12,874 bases of DNA, taken from the NCBI GenBank assembly GCA_002469865.1, contig DKOD01000036.1, positions 6,697 to 19,570 on the forward strand, given 5' to 3'. The stretch comes from Alphaproteobacteria bacterium UBA7371 (GTDB lineage Bacteria > Pseudomonadota > Alphaproteobacteria > UBA8317). Position numbers and translations under genes: made by a program. The notes beneath the pieces are model-generated. The model saw only the letters and a list, made by a program, of their open reading frames with translations, was not told the origin of the DNA and did no database searches. Positions 1 through 6,663 of the stretch are shown piece by piece (within the stretch, counting starts at the first letter, position 1; every line of letters begins with the position of its first letter).

Positions 1-91
1 TGTAAAATTAATCCATCAAGAATTTTGGCTTGATTGACCCGTTCGTCTGGTCATGATTAGCAGATGTCTCTTGCTTTTTGATGGGGTCGCT

Positions 92-1636
92 ATGGGCAAA
101 ATACTGATTGTAGATTTTGGTTCTCAAGTTACCCAGCTCATTGCGCGACGTTTGCGGGAAACGGGCTTTTATTGTGAAATCCATCCATTTTCTAAAATAG
201 ACCAGGCCTTGAACGAAATGCATCCTGAAGGCGTCATCTTGTCAGGAGGTCCAGCGAGTGTGCTGGATGACCAGGCGCCGACGATTGGTACCAAGTTATT
301 TTCTTTAAGTATTCCCATATTAGGCATTTGTTATGGTCAGCAATTAATATGCCATTTGCTCGGCGGTGCTGTTTTGCCAGACGAACATAGAGAATTTGGG
401 CGTGCAGAGATTTCTGTCATTGATGAGGCTCCACTGACCAATGGAATTTGGTCAAAAGGCTCACAACATGTCGTATGGATGTCCCATGGTGATAGGGTGG
501 CCAGCCTTCCCGATGGGTTTGTAACGCTTGCTTCTTCCGCCGGTGCGCCCCATGCCATGATTGGTGATCCATCACGAAATATTTACGGCGTTCAGTTTCA
601 CCCAGAAGTGGTTCACACGCCTGATGGTGGAGAGTTGCTCAGGCGCTTTGCCGGTGAGGTATGCGGCATCAAACCTGATTGGAATATGGGTGCTTACCGT
701 GACCGCATGATCGAGGATATAAAAGCACAAGTGGGGTCATCAAAAGTCATATGCGGGTTGTCGGGCGGTGTTGATAGCGCGGTGACAGCTGTGTTGATCC
801 ATGAAGCCATCGGCGACCAGCTCACATGTATTTTTGTTGATACTGGCCTCATGCGCAAAGGTGAGGCGGATGAGGTGGTTGGCCTATTTAAGGAGCATTA
901 CAATATCCCCCTGGTTTCAGTGGATGCAGGGTCTTTGTTCCTGGGCGAATTATCGGGTGAAAGTGATCCAGAAAAAAAGCGCAAGATCATTGGTCGATTA
1001 TTCATCGAGGTGTTTGAAGAAGAGGCGGGCAAAATTGGCGGGGCAGAATTCCTCGCCCAAGGGACTCTTTATCCTGATGTCATTGAATCCGTCTCATATT
1101 CTGGTGGTCCTAGCGTCACCATCAAATCCCATCATAATGTTGGTGGCTTGCCGGAACGTATGGGCATGAAATTGGTGGAGCCATTAAGAGAGCTTTTTAA
1201 AGATGAGGTGCGGGAACTTGGACGCCATCTGGGTCTTCCGGAAGCTTTTGTAGGGCGTCATCCATTTCCGGGACCAGGACTTGCCATCAGGATACCAGGT
1301 GAAGTTGATCCGGAATCCGTGGCGCTTTTGCAAAGGGCTGACGCTATCTATTTGGATGAAATCAGGGCTGCTGGCCTCTATGATGATATTTGGCAGGCAT
1401 TTGCAGCACTTCTTCCGGTGCGATCTGTTGGGGTCATGGGTGATGGCAGAACCTATGATAGGGTGTTGGCCTTAAGAGCTGTCACATCAACCGATGGCAT
1501 GACGGCTGAGGCCTATCCTTTTGGTCATAATTTTCTTTCAAAGGTCTCAACGCGGATTATTAATGAAGTCCAGGGCATTAATCGCGTCGTCTATGACGTA
1601 ACATCAAAGCCTCCTGGCACCATTGAGTGGGAATAG
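92..1636 (+). CDS. guaA: GMP synthase (glutamine-hydrolysing), GuaA
   Basis: Converts XMP to GMP using ATP and glutamine, the last step of guanine nucleotide synthesis in the cytoplasm. The N-terminal class I glutamine amidotransferase domain (about residues 1-190) shows SGGPAS, the nucleophile Cys80 in GICYGQQ, and the His170/Glu172 pair in QFHPEV. The ATP-pyrophosphatase domain follows with the P-loop SGGVDS at 224-229, and the C-terminal dimerisation domain carries HPFPGPGLAIRI and ends KPPGTIEWE, as is standard. Length is 514 residues from ATG 92, normal for the family. An in-frame ATG at 53 would add 13 residues unlike the family. ATG 92 gives the expected MGKILIVDFGSQ start, with a modest GGGG at 83-86 as ribosome site. 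No strong promoter or terminator is visible around it, and the next intact gene lies about 800 bases away. Confidence 0.98.
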   Translation: MGKILIVDFGSQVTQLIARRLRETGFYCEIHPFSKIDQALNEMHPEGVILSGGPASVLDDQAPTIGTKLFSLSIPILGICYGQQLICHLLGGAVLPDEHREFGRAEISVIDEAPLTNGIWSKGSQHVVWMSHGDRVASLPDGFVTLASSAGAPHAMIGDPSRNIYGVQFHPEVVHTPDGGELLRRFAGEVCGIKPDWNMGAYRDRMIEDIKAQVGSSKVICGLSGGVDSAVTAVLIHEAIGDQLTCIFVDTGLMRKGEADEVVGLFKEHYNIPLVSVDAGSLFLGELSGESDPEKKRKIIGRLFIEVFEEEAGKIGGAEFLAQGTLYPDVIESVSYSGGPSVTIKSHHNVGGLPERMGMKLVEPLRELFKDEVRELGRHLGLPEAFVGRHPFPGPGLAIRIPGEVDPESVALLQRADAIYLDEIRAAGLYDDIWQAFAALLPVRSVGVMGDGRTYDRVLALRAVTSTDGMTAEAYPFGHNFLSKVSTRIINEVQGINRVVYDVTSKPPGTIEWE

Positions 1637-1754
1637 CCTGTTTTATATTTTCTCATTATTTTCAATAAATTATATATTAATTCTAACTACAAAGTTATTT
1701 TTAGGCACTAGATAAGTGCTGAGGAATAAGGGTGTCTAGCCCCCTGAAAGTGAA

Positions 1755-1791
1755 CCTCCAATTTGGATAGTTTTATCGCGCAAATTGGAGG
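1755..1791 (+). promoter_or_regulatory. Hairpin masking the ribosome site of the IS orfA
   Basis: CCTCCAATTTG (1755-1765) is perfectly complementary to CAAATTGGAGG (1781-1791). Inside it, GATA (1766-1769) pairs with TATC (1774-1777), leaving a 4-base loop and a 3-base bulge. The distal arm ends in GGAGG, the ribosome site of orfA eight bases upstream of ATG 1799. RNA reading in from outside the IS would hide this site. Known IS elements such as IS10 and IS50 use the same device to stop transposase expression from passing transcripts. Confidence 0.6.
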
Positions 1792-1798
1792 GTCAGCG

Positions 1799-2077
1799 AT
1801 GGCTTAGATACGAGAGAAACCGGTGGATATCGTAATGAAGCTTCGGCAGGTTGAAGTTCTGCAAGGGCAAGGGGTAACGATATTGGCGGCGGTACGCCAG
1901 ATCCACGTGACAAAGCAAAGGTTTTATCGGTGGCGCAATCTGTATGGCGGTATGCGGCGCTCGTAGCGAATGCGTTTGAAGGAGCTTGAAAAGGAACACC
2001 AACGACTTCATTGGGCCGTGTCCGATCTGACATTGGACAAGCTCATATTGACCGAAAGCTGGGGCCGGAACGATTGA
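1799..2077 (+). pseudogene. IS3-family transposase OrfA, inactivated by two stop codons
   Basis: Reading from ATG 1799 through TGA 2075-2077 in one frame gives about 90 codons matching IS3-type OrfA. There is an N-terminal helix-turn-helix region (IREKPVDIVMKLRQVEVL, then VTKQRFYRWRNLYGG) followed by the coiled-coil leucine-zipper part (KELEKEHQRL, then AVSDLTLDKLILTE). The frame is broken by TAG at 1805-1807 (third codon, where relatives have Lys or Arg, consistent with AAG to TAG) and by TAG at 1964-1966 (probably CAG to TAG). There is no frameshift, so decay is recent enough to leave the whole frame legible. A good ribosome site GGAGG lies at 1787-1791 but is part of a hairpin stem. The product would be non-functional without readthrough. 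Confidence 0.75.
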
Positions 2078-2434
2078 CTCTTGTGGGTTTGGCAAGGCTC
2101 GTACAAACTGTTTTCATTGTGCTTGCGGTGGTTTATCCTTGAGAAAAAAGAGGCTTGGTTTTGTGAATTCTGACAACGACATTAACCAAGTCGCTTCTTT
2201 GGGCGTCGCCAACTTTCCTTTTGTGGTTTGCGCTGTTGTGGTTGATCGAAAAAGCCAACTGCTCTTGTGCCTTAGCCCCCATCAGGACTCACAATTTATC
2301 ATTATCTACTCAATTGTGAGCATGGGGTGCAAATATTCTGAAGCATGGAGACAATTTTCCTTACCTCTGCCGTATTTGTTGAAATTTGGATTGGTTTTGA
2401 GGATGCTCAAAAACGCCAAAATTAAGGATATCAT
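2078..2434. other. Gene-free stretch upstream of the operon
   Basis: No convincing gene is visible on either strand. The longest frame (TTG 2139 to TGA 2438) resembles nothing recognised and has no ribosome site, although its stop overlaps the next ATG. The stretch must hold the promoter for the 2435-6657 operon unless that is read from guaA or the IS. One weak candidate is TTGAAA (2379-2384), 17 bases, GATGCT (2402-2407), whose -10 box is poor. A compound inverted repeat lies at 2277-2327. The stretch may include eroded IS sequence, but no orfB signature could be read. Confidence 0.5.
2277..2327. repeat. Compound inverted repeat upstream of the operon
   Basis: CTCACAATT (2288-2296) pairs perfectly with AATTGTGAG (2312-2320) across a 15-base loop. 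An outer pair CCCCAT (2277-2282) with ATGGGG (2322-2327) extends the stem after a 5-base bulge on one side and 1 base on the other. It lies 108 bases before the first operon start. It could be an operator or a leader structure. No run of T follows, so a terminator is unlikely. Confidence 0.4.
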
Positions 2435-3220
2435 ATGACCGACAAACTCGTTTTTGACCGTGATGGTGCTGTCGCAAGTATTACCTTTAATAACCCACAA
2501 AAGCGAAATGCCATGTCATTGGAGATGTGGGAGGGAACCACAGAATATCTGGATAAATTGGCCAATGATGATGGTGTGCGGGTGCTCATACTTCGCGGCG
2601 CCGGTGGTAAAGCCTTTGTATCCGGGGCTGATATATCCAAATTTGAGTCGGAACGTTCTTCTCAAGAAGCCATAACACGCTACAACACAGCCACATCCTT
2701 AACTTGTAAAAAACTTTCCCAATTTCCCAAGCCTACGCTGGCACAAATTGACGGCTTTTGTATCGGTGGAGGATTAGGCATAGCGTTGTCTTGTGATATC
2801 CGCATCTGTGATGAGGGTTCACGATTTGCCATTCCAGCCGCAAAACTGGGCTTGGGGTATGACTTGGATAGTGCAAAAAAACTTGTTGATGCGGTGGGCC
2901 CGTCCCATGCCAAGGAGATTTTTTTCACCGCGCGCCAAATTGATTCCGATGAAGCTTCGCGTATTGGATTGGTGAATCGTGTGGAGGGCGTTGGTCAAGT
3001 TGCAGATGCCATTTGGACAATGGCTGAAACTATTGCCGCTAATGCTCCTCTGACGGTCAACAATACAAAATATATTGTTAATCAAACGTTACTCTCTGCG
3101 CATGAGAGGGATATTGAGGGTTGCGATGCACGTGTGAAAGCATGCTTTGATTCTGAGGATTACATAGAAGGTCGTCGTGCATTCATGGAAAAACGGGTGC
3201 CACAATTTAGAGGAATATAG
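2435..3220 (+). CDS. Enoyl-CoA hydratase/isomerase (crotonase) family protein
   Basis: Crotonase-fold protein of 261 residues, full length for the family, predicted cytoplasmic and acting on an acyl-CoA thioester. The CoA and oxyanion-hole signatures are present: NPQKRNAMS (20-28), KAFVSGADISKF (59-70) and IDGFCIGGGLGIALSCDIRI (105-124). The two glutamates that do the chemistry in true hydratases are absent. The first is replaced by Gly115 in GGGLGIA (usual GGGCELA), and the second by Ala135 in IPAAKLG (usual PE). The reaction may therefore differ from classical hydration (isomerisation, decarboxylation or thioester hydrolysis are options), and the substrate is unknown. Start ATG 2435 has AAGGA at 2424-2428, six bases upstream. 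It is the first gene of the operon, 11 bases before the next, which suggests its substrate comes from the same pathway. Confidence 0.9.
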   Translation: MTDKLVFDRDGAVASITFNNPQKRNAMSLEMWEGTTEYLDKLANDDGVRVLILRGAGGKAFVSGADISKFESERSSQEAITRYNTATSLTCKKLSQFPKPTLAQIDGFCIGGGLGIALSCDIRICDEGSRFAIPAAKLGLGYDLDSAKKLVDAVGPSHAKEIFFTARQIDSDEASRIGLVNRVEGVGQVADAIWTMAETIAANAPLTVNNTKYIVNQTLLSAHERDIEGCDARVKACFDSEDYIEGRRAFMEKRVPQFRGI

Positions 3221-3231
3221 AGGGGAAGCTC

Positions 3232-4149
3232 ATGACTGTATCAAACCCACGGATACCTTTCCGTTTGGCCAATGACGTATCTTGTTTGCCGCCTCTCGAT
3301 GGAAAAAGGCTTATCGTTCATCTTTGTATGAATATCGAGTACTGGCCCATAGAGCGGCCCATGCCACGTGGCATCTTGCCAGCACCACATGGTGTGGCTT
3401 CAGTCCCTCCGGATGTCCCCAATTTTTCTTGGGTGGAATATGGTTTGCGTTGCGGCATGCCACGCATCATGTCCATGCTGGCTGAGCGAAATATTAAGGC
3501 TTCTGCGTTCATTAATGCGCAGGTAGGTGATGTTTATCCCAGTTTAACTGATCAAGTTGTACAAGCAGAGTGGGAATTGGTTGGGCATGGCTGGTTTCAA
3601 CAAAGTTTAAAGCAAGTTGATGACGAAGAAGAAGTGATTGTGCGCTGTTTGAACAAGTTGGAGTCACTGTCGGGGCAAAAAACAAGAGCATGGCTTGGGG
3701 CAGGGCTTGGTGAGACAGAGAAAACACCAGATTTGCTGCGTAAACATGGTGTGGAGTTTTTGCATGACTGGGTTATGGATGATTTGCCGTTTTGGCTTTG
3801 GACGGAGCATGGGCCAATGGTTGGTTTGCCCTACACATTCGAGCTGAATGATGTTCCCATTTATAACATCCAACATGGTGCTAGTGACGAGATTTTGACA
3901 CGAACTAAGGCAACATTAGAGGTCTTTGAAAAAGAGCTTGAGCAACAGGTTCGGATTATCACTTTTGGATTGCACCCCCATGTTGTTGGAGTACCTCATG
4001 TGGCGCACCAATTTGAAAAAGCTATTGATCTGCTTCTTCAACGCGATGACAGCATTTTTGTTACATCATCACAAATGGGTGATTGGTTTACCAAGTCTGA
4101 CCCAGACGGCGCAGCTAAGGTCTTAGCTTGGAAGGAAGCGCAGCGTTGA
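3232..4149 (+). CDS. Polysaccharide deacetylase-family (PuuE/allantoinase-like) hydrolase
   Basis: A 305-residue protein of the NodB/CE4 superfamily, closest by motif to the PuuE (allantoinase-analogue) branch. No signal peptide is seen, so it should act in the cytoplasm, unlike wall-acting deacetylases. The usual CE4 metal motif TFDDG is replaced by LCMNIEYWP (31-39), with Glu36 where PuuE-type proteins also diverge. ELVGHGWFQQ (115-124) keeps only the first His of the H-x3-H motif. GLHPHVVG (247-254) supplies the late His pair. PuuE opens the hydantoin ring of allantoin, so a C-N hydrolase role on a cyclic amide or ureide is a reasonable inference, but allantoin itself is not shown. Start ATG 3232 has AGGGGA immediately after the crotonase stop. 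Its stop overlaps the TTG start of pxpB. Confidence 0.85.
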   Translation: MTVSNPRIPFRLANDVSCLPPLDGKRLIVHLCMNIEYWPIERPMPRGILPAPHGVASVPPDVPNFSWVEYGLRCGMPRIMSMLAERNIKASAFINAQVGDVYPSLTDQVVQAEWELVGHGWFQQSLKQVDDEEEVIVRCLNKLESLSGQKTRAWLGAGLGETEKTPDLLRKHGVEFLHDWVMDDLPFWLWTEHGPMVGLPYTFELNDVPIYNIQHGASDEILTRTKATLEVFEKELEQQVRIITFGLHPHVVGVPHVAHQFEKAIDLLLQRDDSIFVTSSQMGDWFTKSDPDGAAKVLAWKEAQR

Positions 4150-4889
4150 AACTTGAACCATTCCCAAAGGTTTCGCGGCTTGGAATGGTTGGTTTTATTA
4201 TCCAATTTGCCGATCATTTTTTGACTGATGCCAATAAGGCTGCATTGGCATTTCGATCCTTTGTTGAGAAAGACCGGCCGGATTTTGTTTCGGAAACATC
4301 AACGTCGCTTGTCTCCGTTTTCATCGCAGCTGACCCACTTCATGATGATTATCATGGCGTGGAAGAATGGATACAAAATGCTCTTAGCAGCAGGAATTGG
4401 TATCATGCACCTTTACCCGAAGGACGCCGGCTTTTTGAAATTCCTTGTGTTTTTGGCACAGATTTGGCGCCCAGATTACATGATGCAGCCCAAGCAGTGG
4501 GACTACATATTGATGATGCAATTGCTGAATTAACCGCAACGCGTTCAATGGTTTTCACCATTGGTTATGCACCTGGGCAACCATATACGGGTCTGTTGGA
4601 GAAACATTGGGATCTTCCCAGATTGTCACAACTAAACCCTCTTGTTCCAGCCGGCGCCTTGGTCACGGCTATCAGACAATTGATTATATTCTCAGGACCC
4701 ACACCTACAGGCTGGTGGCATATTGGCCAAACAGCGTTCCGTTGTTTCCAACCGCAAAGAGAACCAGTCTTTGCGCTGCGGCCCGGAGATGAGATCCAAT
4801 ATCGTGCTGTGGGTGTGGCTGATTTACAAGAATTCGAAAACAACAATGAAAATGGTTTGGGTGGTGCGATCGTGGACATCATTTCATGA
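4146..4889 (+). CDS. pxpB: 5-oxoprolinase subunit B-like (AHS1/KipI family), divergent
   Basis: 247 residues, matching the family now called PxpB, which with PxpC and PxpA opens 5-oxoproline to glutamate using ATP. Recognisable landmarks are FTIGYAPGQPYTG (137-149), LPRLSQLNPLVPAGAL (157-172), PTGWWHIGQTAFRCF (187-201) and LRPGDEIQYRAV (211-222). It departs from typical members at several sites: the early GDxALLVEFG becomes GMVGFIIQFA (13-22), GFxPGFxYL becomes GYAPGQPYTG, and the GGQTG stretch becomes IRQLI. This suggests a subfamily with another substrate or partner. No ATG fits. TTG 4146 overlaps the previous stop (TTGA) and has GGAAGGA at 4130-4136, which decides the start; another in-frame TTG lies at 4128. 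Translation is probably coupled to the upstream gene. Confidence 0.82.
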   Translation: MKLEPFPKVSRLGMVGFIIQFADHFLTDANKAALAFRSFVEKDRPDFVSETSTSLVSVFIAADPLHDDYHGVEEWIQNALSSRNWYHAPLPEGRRLFEIPCVFGTDLAPRLHDAAQAVGLHIDDAIAELTATRSMVFTIGYAPGQPYTGLLEKHWDLPRLSQLNPLVPAGALVTAIRQLIIFSGPTPTGWWHIGQTAFRCFQPQREPVFALRPGDEIQYRAVGVADLQEFENNNENGLGGAIVDIIS

Positions 4890-5890
4890 GATGTGGGTTA
4901 GAAATTCTCAATATTGGTCCTGCCGCGACTGTCCAAGATTTGGGTCGCCAGGGGTATTTGGCTCATGGCTTGTCTGCATCTGGCGTTTCTGACCGTGATG
5001 CATTGTATGAAGGTGCAGCGATACTGCAACAAGATGTGAATAACGCTGTTCTGGAAATGTCTATGATGGGTGGAAGTTTTCGTGTTCATGGACAAGTTCG
5101 TGCGGCTGTGACGGGTGCACGTATGTCGATCAAAGTAGGGCAGAAAAGCCAGCCGATGAACACAAGCTTCCTTTTGCATGATGGGGATATTTTGGAAATT
5201 GGAGGTTGTGAGGATGGTATTTTTGGCTACTTACATTTGGGCGGAGGCATTCAAGCACCGCAGGTTCTAGGGTCCCGGGCGACACATTTGTTTGCATCTA
5301 TTGGCGCAAAATTAGAGGTAGGCCATTGGCTTGAGAGGGGAGAAGACCCCGTAGCATTTGCAGCATTGCAACTCGAAACTGAACGTCGTGGAGCCGGAGG
5401 CAAACTGCGTTTTGTTCGCTCGTTTCAAACTGATCTTTTTGGTGAACACAATCTGCAACGATTTTTATCCACAAAATTTTCGAAAACCCAGCGGTCTAAT
5501 CGCATGGGTGTTGGTTTGCAATTTGAAGGAGAGGGCTTTCAGACTGAAAACCAGCTTCATATTCTTTCGGAAGTCATCACGGTTGGCGATGTGCAAATGA
5601 CAGGTGATGGCCAACCATTTATTTTGATGCAGGAATGCCAATCGACGGGAGGTTATCCTCGTATCGGAACAGTTCTGGCACCAGATTTGGTGAAAGTCGC
5701 GCAGGCACCTACAGGAACCATTTTCCAATTTTCGTTGGTCGATTTTGAAGAGGCAGCTCAAATCCTGCGCGCGAGACAAGGGGCTTGGCGCGCGCTTCCC
5801 CAAAAAACCCAATATGTCACAAGAAAATTGGAAAACATTGATAATTTGTTGGAGTATAATCTGGTTGATGGGGTTATTTCAGCCACTTGA
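4886..5890 (+). CDS. pxpC: 5-oxoprolinase subunit C-like (AHS2, biotin-dependent carboxyltransferase family)
   Basis: 334 residues, normal for PxpC. The start region LEILNIGPAATVQDLGRQGY (5-24) is the family hallmark, followed by LSASGVSDRDAL (29-40), the repeat-like GYLHLGGGIQAPQVLGSRAT (114-133), LFGEHNLQRFLS (184-195) and the C-terminal CQSTGGYPRIGTVLAPDL (251-268). Typical PxpC has RVLPGPQ where this protein has RFVRSFQ (175-181), and ADRQTTGGYP where this has MQECQSTGGYP. The changes parallel those in its PxpB partner. ATG 4886 overlaps the pxpB stop (ATGA), so the two subunits are probably made in equal amount as a complex. The sequence does not fix whether the substrate is 5-oxoproline or a related cyclic amide. 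No biotin carboxylase or carrier gene is present, which fits the oxoprolinase type of use. Confidence 0.88.
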   Translation: MRCGLEILNIGPAATVQDLGRQGYLAHGLSASGVSDRDALYEGAAILQQDVNNAVLEMSMMGGSFRVHGQVRAAVTGARMSIKVGQKSQPMNTSFLLHDGDILEIGGCEDGIFGYLHLGGGIQAPQVLGSRATHLFASIGAKLEVGHWLERGEDPVAFAALQLETERRGAGGKLRFVRSFQTDLFGEHNLQRFLSTKFSKTQRSNRMGVGLQFEGEGFQTENQLHILSEVITVGDVQMTGDGQPFILMQECQSTGGYPRIGTVLAPDLVKVAQAPTGTIFQFSLVDFEEAAQILRARQGAWRALPQKTQYVTRKLENIDNLLEYNLVDGVISAT

Positions 5891-5904
5891 ATTGGGGATA
5901 TGGG

Positions 5905-6657
5905 ATGCGTGTGGATTTGAATGCTGATATGGGCGAAAGTTTTGGTGCCTGGCAAATGGGTGATGATCACGCGCTATTAGATGTCGTGACATCGGCAAAT
6001 ATTGCTTGTGGTTTTCATGCAGGAGATCCTGATGTGATGATGCGCACCATGTCCATGGCGGTGGCCAAAGATGTTGGCATTGGAGCCCATCCGGGGTTTC
6101 AAGATTTGGCTGGTTTTGGCCGTCGACGCATCAGCTTGCCTCGGGCAACATTATGCAACCAAATTCGGTACCAAGTTGCAGCGGCGCAAGGCATGGCGCA
6201 TGCTGCAGGTGGGCATGTACGACATCTCAAATTACACGGCGCTCTTGCTAATATGGCCAGCGAAGATTTCCAATTGGCCAAAGATGTTTATCAAGCAGCC
6301 TTAACCGTTGAGCCGAACATAATCATCATGGTGTTGGCTGCAACAGCTCAGGCTGAGGCAGTGCAAGAACTCAATTGTGCGTATGTTGCGGAAATCTTCG
6401 CAGATCGTGCTTATAATGATGATGCAACACTCGTAGATCGTTCACAGCCTGGTGCGATGATAGATGATCCTGAAATTGCCGGGCCTCGAATTGTTGAAAT
6501 GGTCCGCGCAGGGGGTATTATTTCTGCGTCAGGCAAAAAAATCCCTACGCGGATTGACACTGTGTGTTTGCATGGCGACGGGCCTGAAGCCATCGCAATT
6601 GCGAGATCTGTGCGTTCTAGCCTTGAGCTTGCCGGCATTGAGGTGAAAAAGTTTTAA
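5905..6657 (+). CDS. pxpA: 5-oxoprolinase subunit A-like (LamB/YcsF family)
   Basis: 250 residues, the standard length. It is well conserved, with MRVDLNADMGESFG (1-14), NIACGFHAGDP (32-42), GAHPGFQDLAGFGRR (60-74), LKLHGALANMA (108-118, usual KPHGALYN), the EIFADRAYNDD segment with DRSQPGAMI, and CLHGDGPEA near the end. These acidic and histidine residues form the presumed active site of the LamB/YcsF fold. It is the most canonical of the three Pxp-type subunits here. Start ATG 5905 is preferred because GGGGA lies at 5894-5898. A TTG at 5887 overlapping the pxpC stop would add six residues foreign to the family. It is the last gene of the operon, and its stop lies 6 bases from the convergent dctM stop with no hairpin terminator visible. 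Confidence 0.93.
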   Translation: MRVDLNADMGESFGAWQMGDDHALLDVVTSANIACGFHAGDPDVMMRTMSMAVAKDVGIGAHPGFQDLAGFGRRRISLPRATLCNQIRYQVAAAQGMAHAAGGHVRHLKLHGALANMASEDFQLAKDVYQAALTVEPNIIIMVLAATAQAEAVQELNCAYVAEIFADRAYNDDATLVDRSQPGAMIDDPEIAGPRIVEMVRAGGIISASGKKIPTRIDTVCLHGDGPEAIAIARSVRSSLELAGIEVKKF

Positions 6658-6663
6658 GATGTC

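Larger units (their letters stand above)
1733..2077 (+). mobile_element. Truncated IS3-family insertion sequence (left end plus dead orfA)
   Basis: The segment opens with TGTCTAGCCCCCTGAAAG at 1733-1750, which has the 5'-TG terminus and GC-rich character of IS3-family ends. It contains a recognisable orfA (1799-2077) with two in-frame stops. The orfB integrase (DDE) that should follow is not found in any frame of 2078-2434, and no inverted copy of the left end is seen, so the right part is lost or too decayed to see. The left boundary is inferred from the terminus sequence. No target-site duplication can be defined without the right end. Confidence 0.6.

Noticed and set aside
15..34. ATCAAG/CTTGAT stem before guaA
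   Set aside because: Six base pairs with no T-run at the window edge. It is too weak to call a terminator or operator.
1703..1720. Small stem GCACT/AGTGC after guaA as a possible terminator
   Set aside because: Only 5 bp and not followed by a run of T on either strand. It could be a structure but does not support a terminator call.
2273..2280. TAGCCCCC repeated from the IS left end (1737-1744), as a possible right end
   Set aside because: It is in direct, not inverted, orientation and only 8 bases long, so it does not define an IS terminus.
2311..2321. AATTGTGAGC, identical to part of the E. coli lac operator
   Set aside because: There is no sugar operon or LacI-type gene here and only half the site matches. 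It is explained as one arm of the local inverted repeat.
2139..2438. A 99-codon frame from TTG 2139 whose stop overlaps the crotonase ATG
   Set aside because: It has no ribosome site and a rare start, its composition does not look like a protein family, and it overlaps the likely promoter region. The ATGA-like overlap is probably chance.
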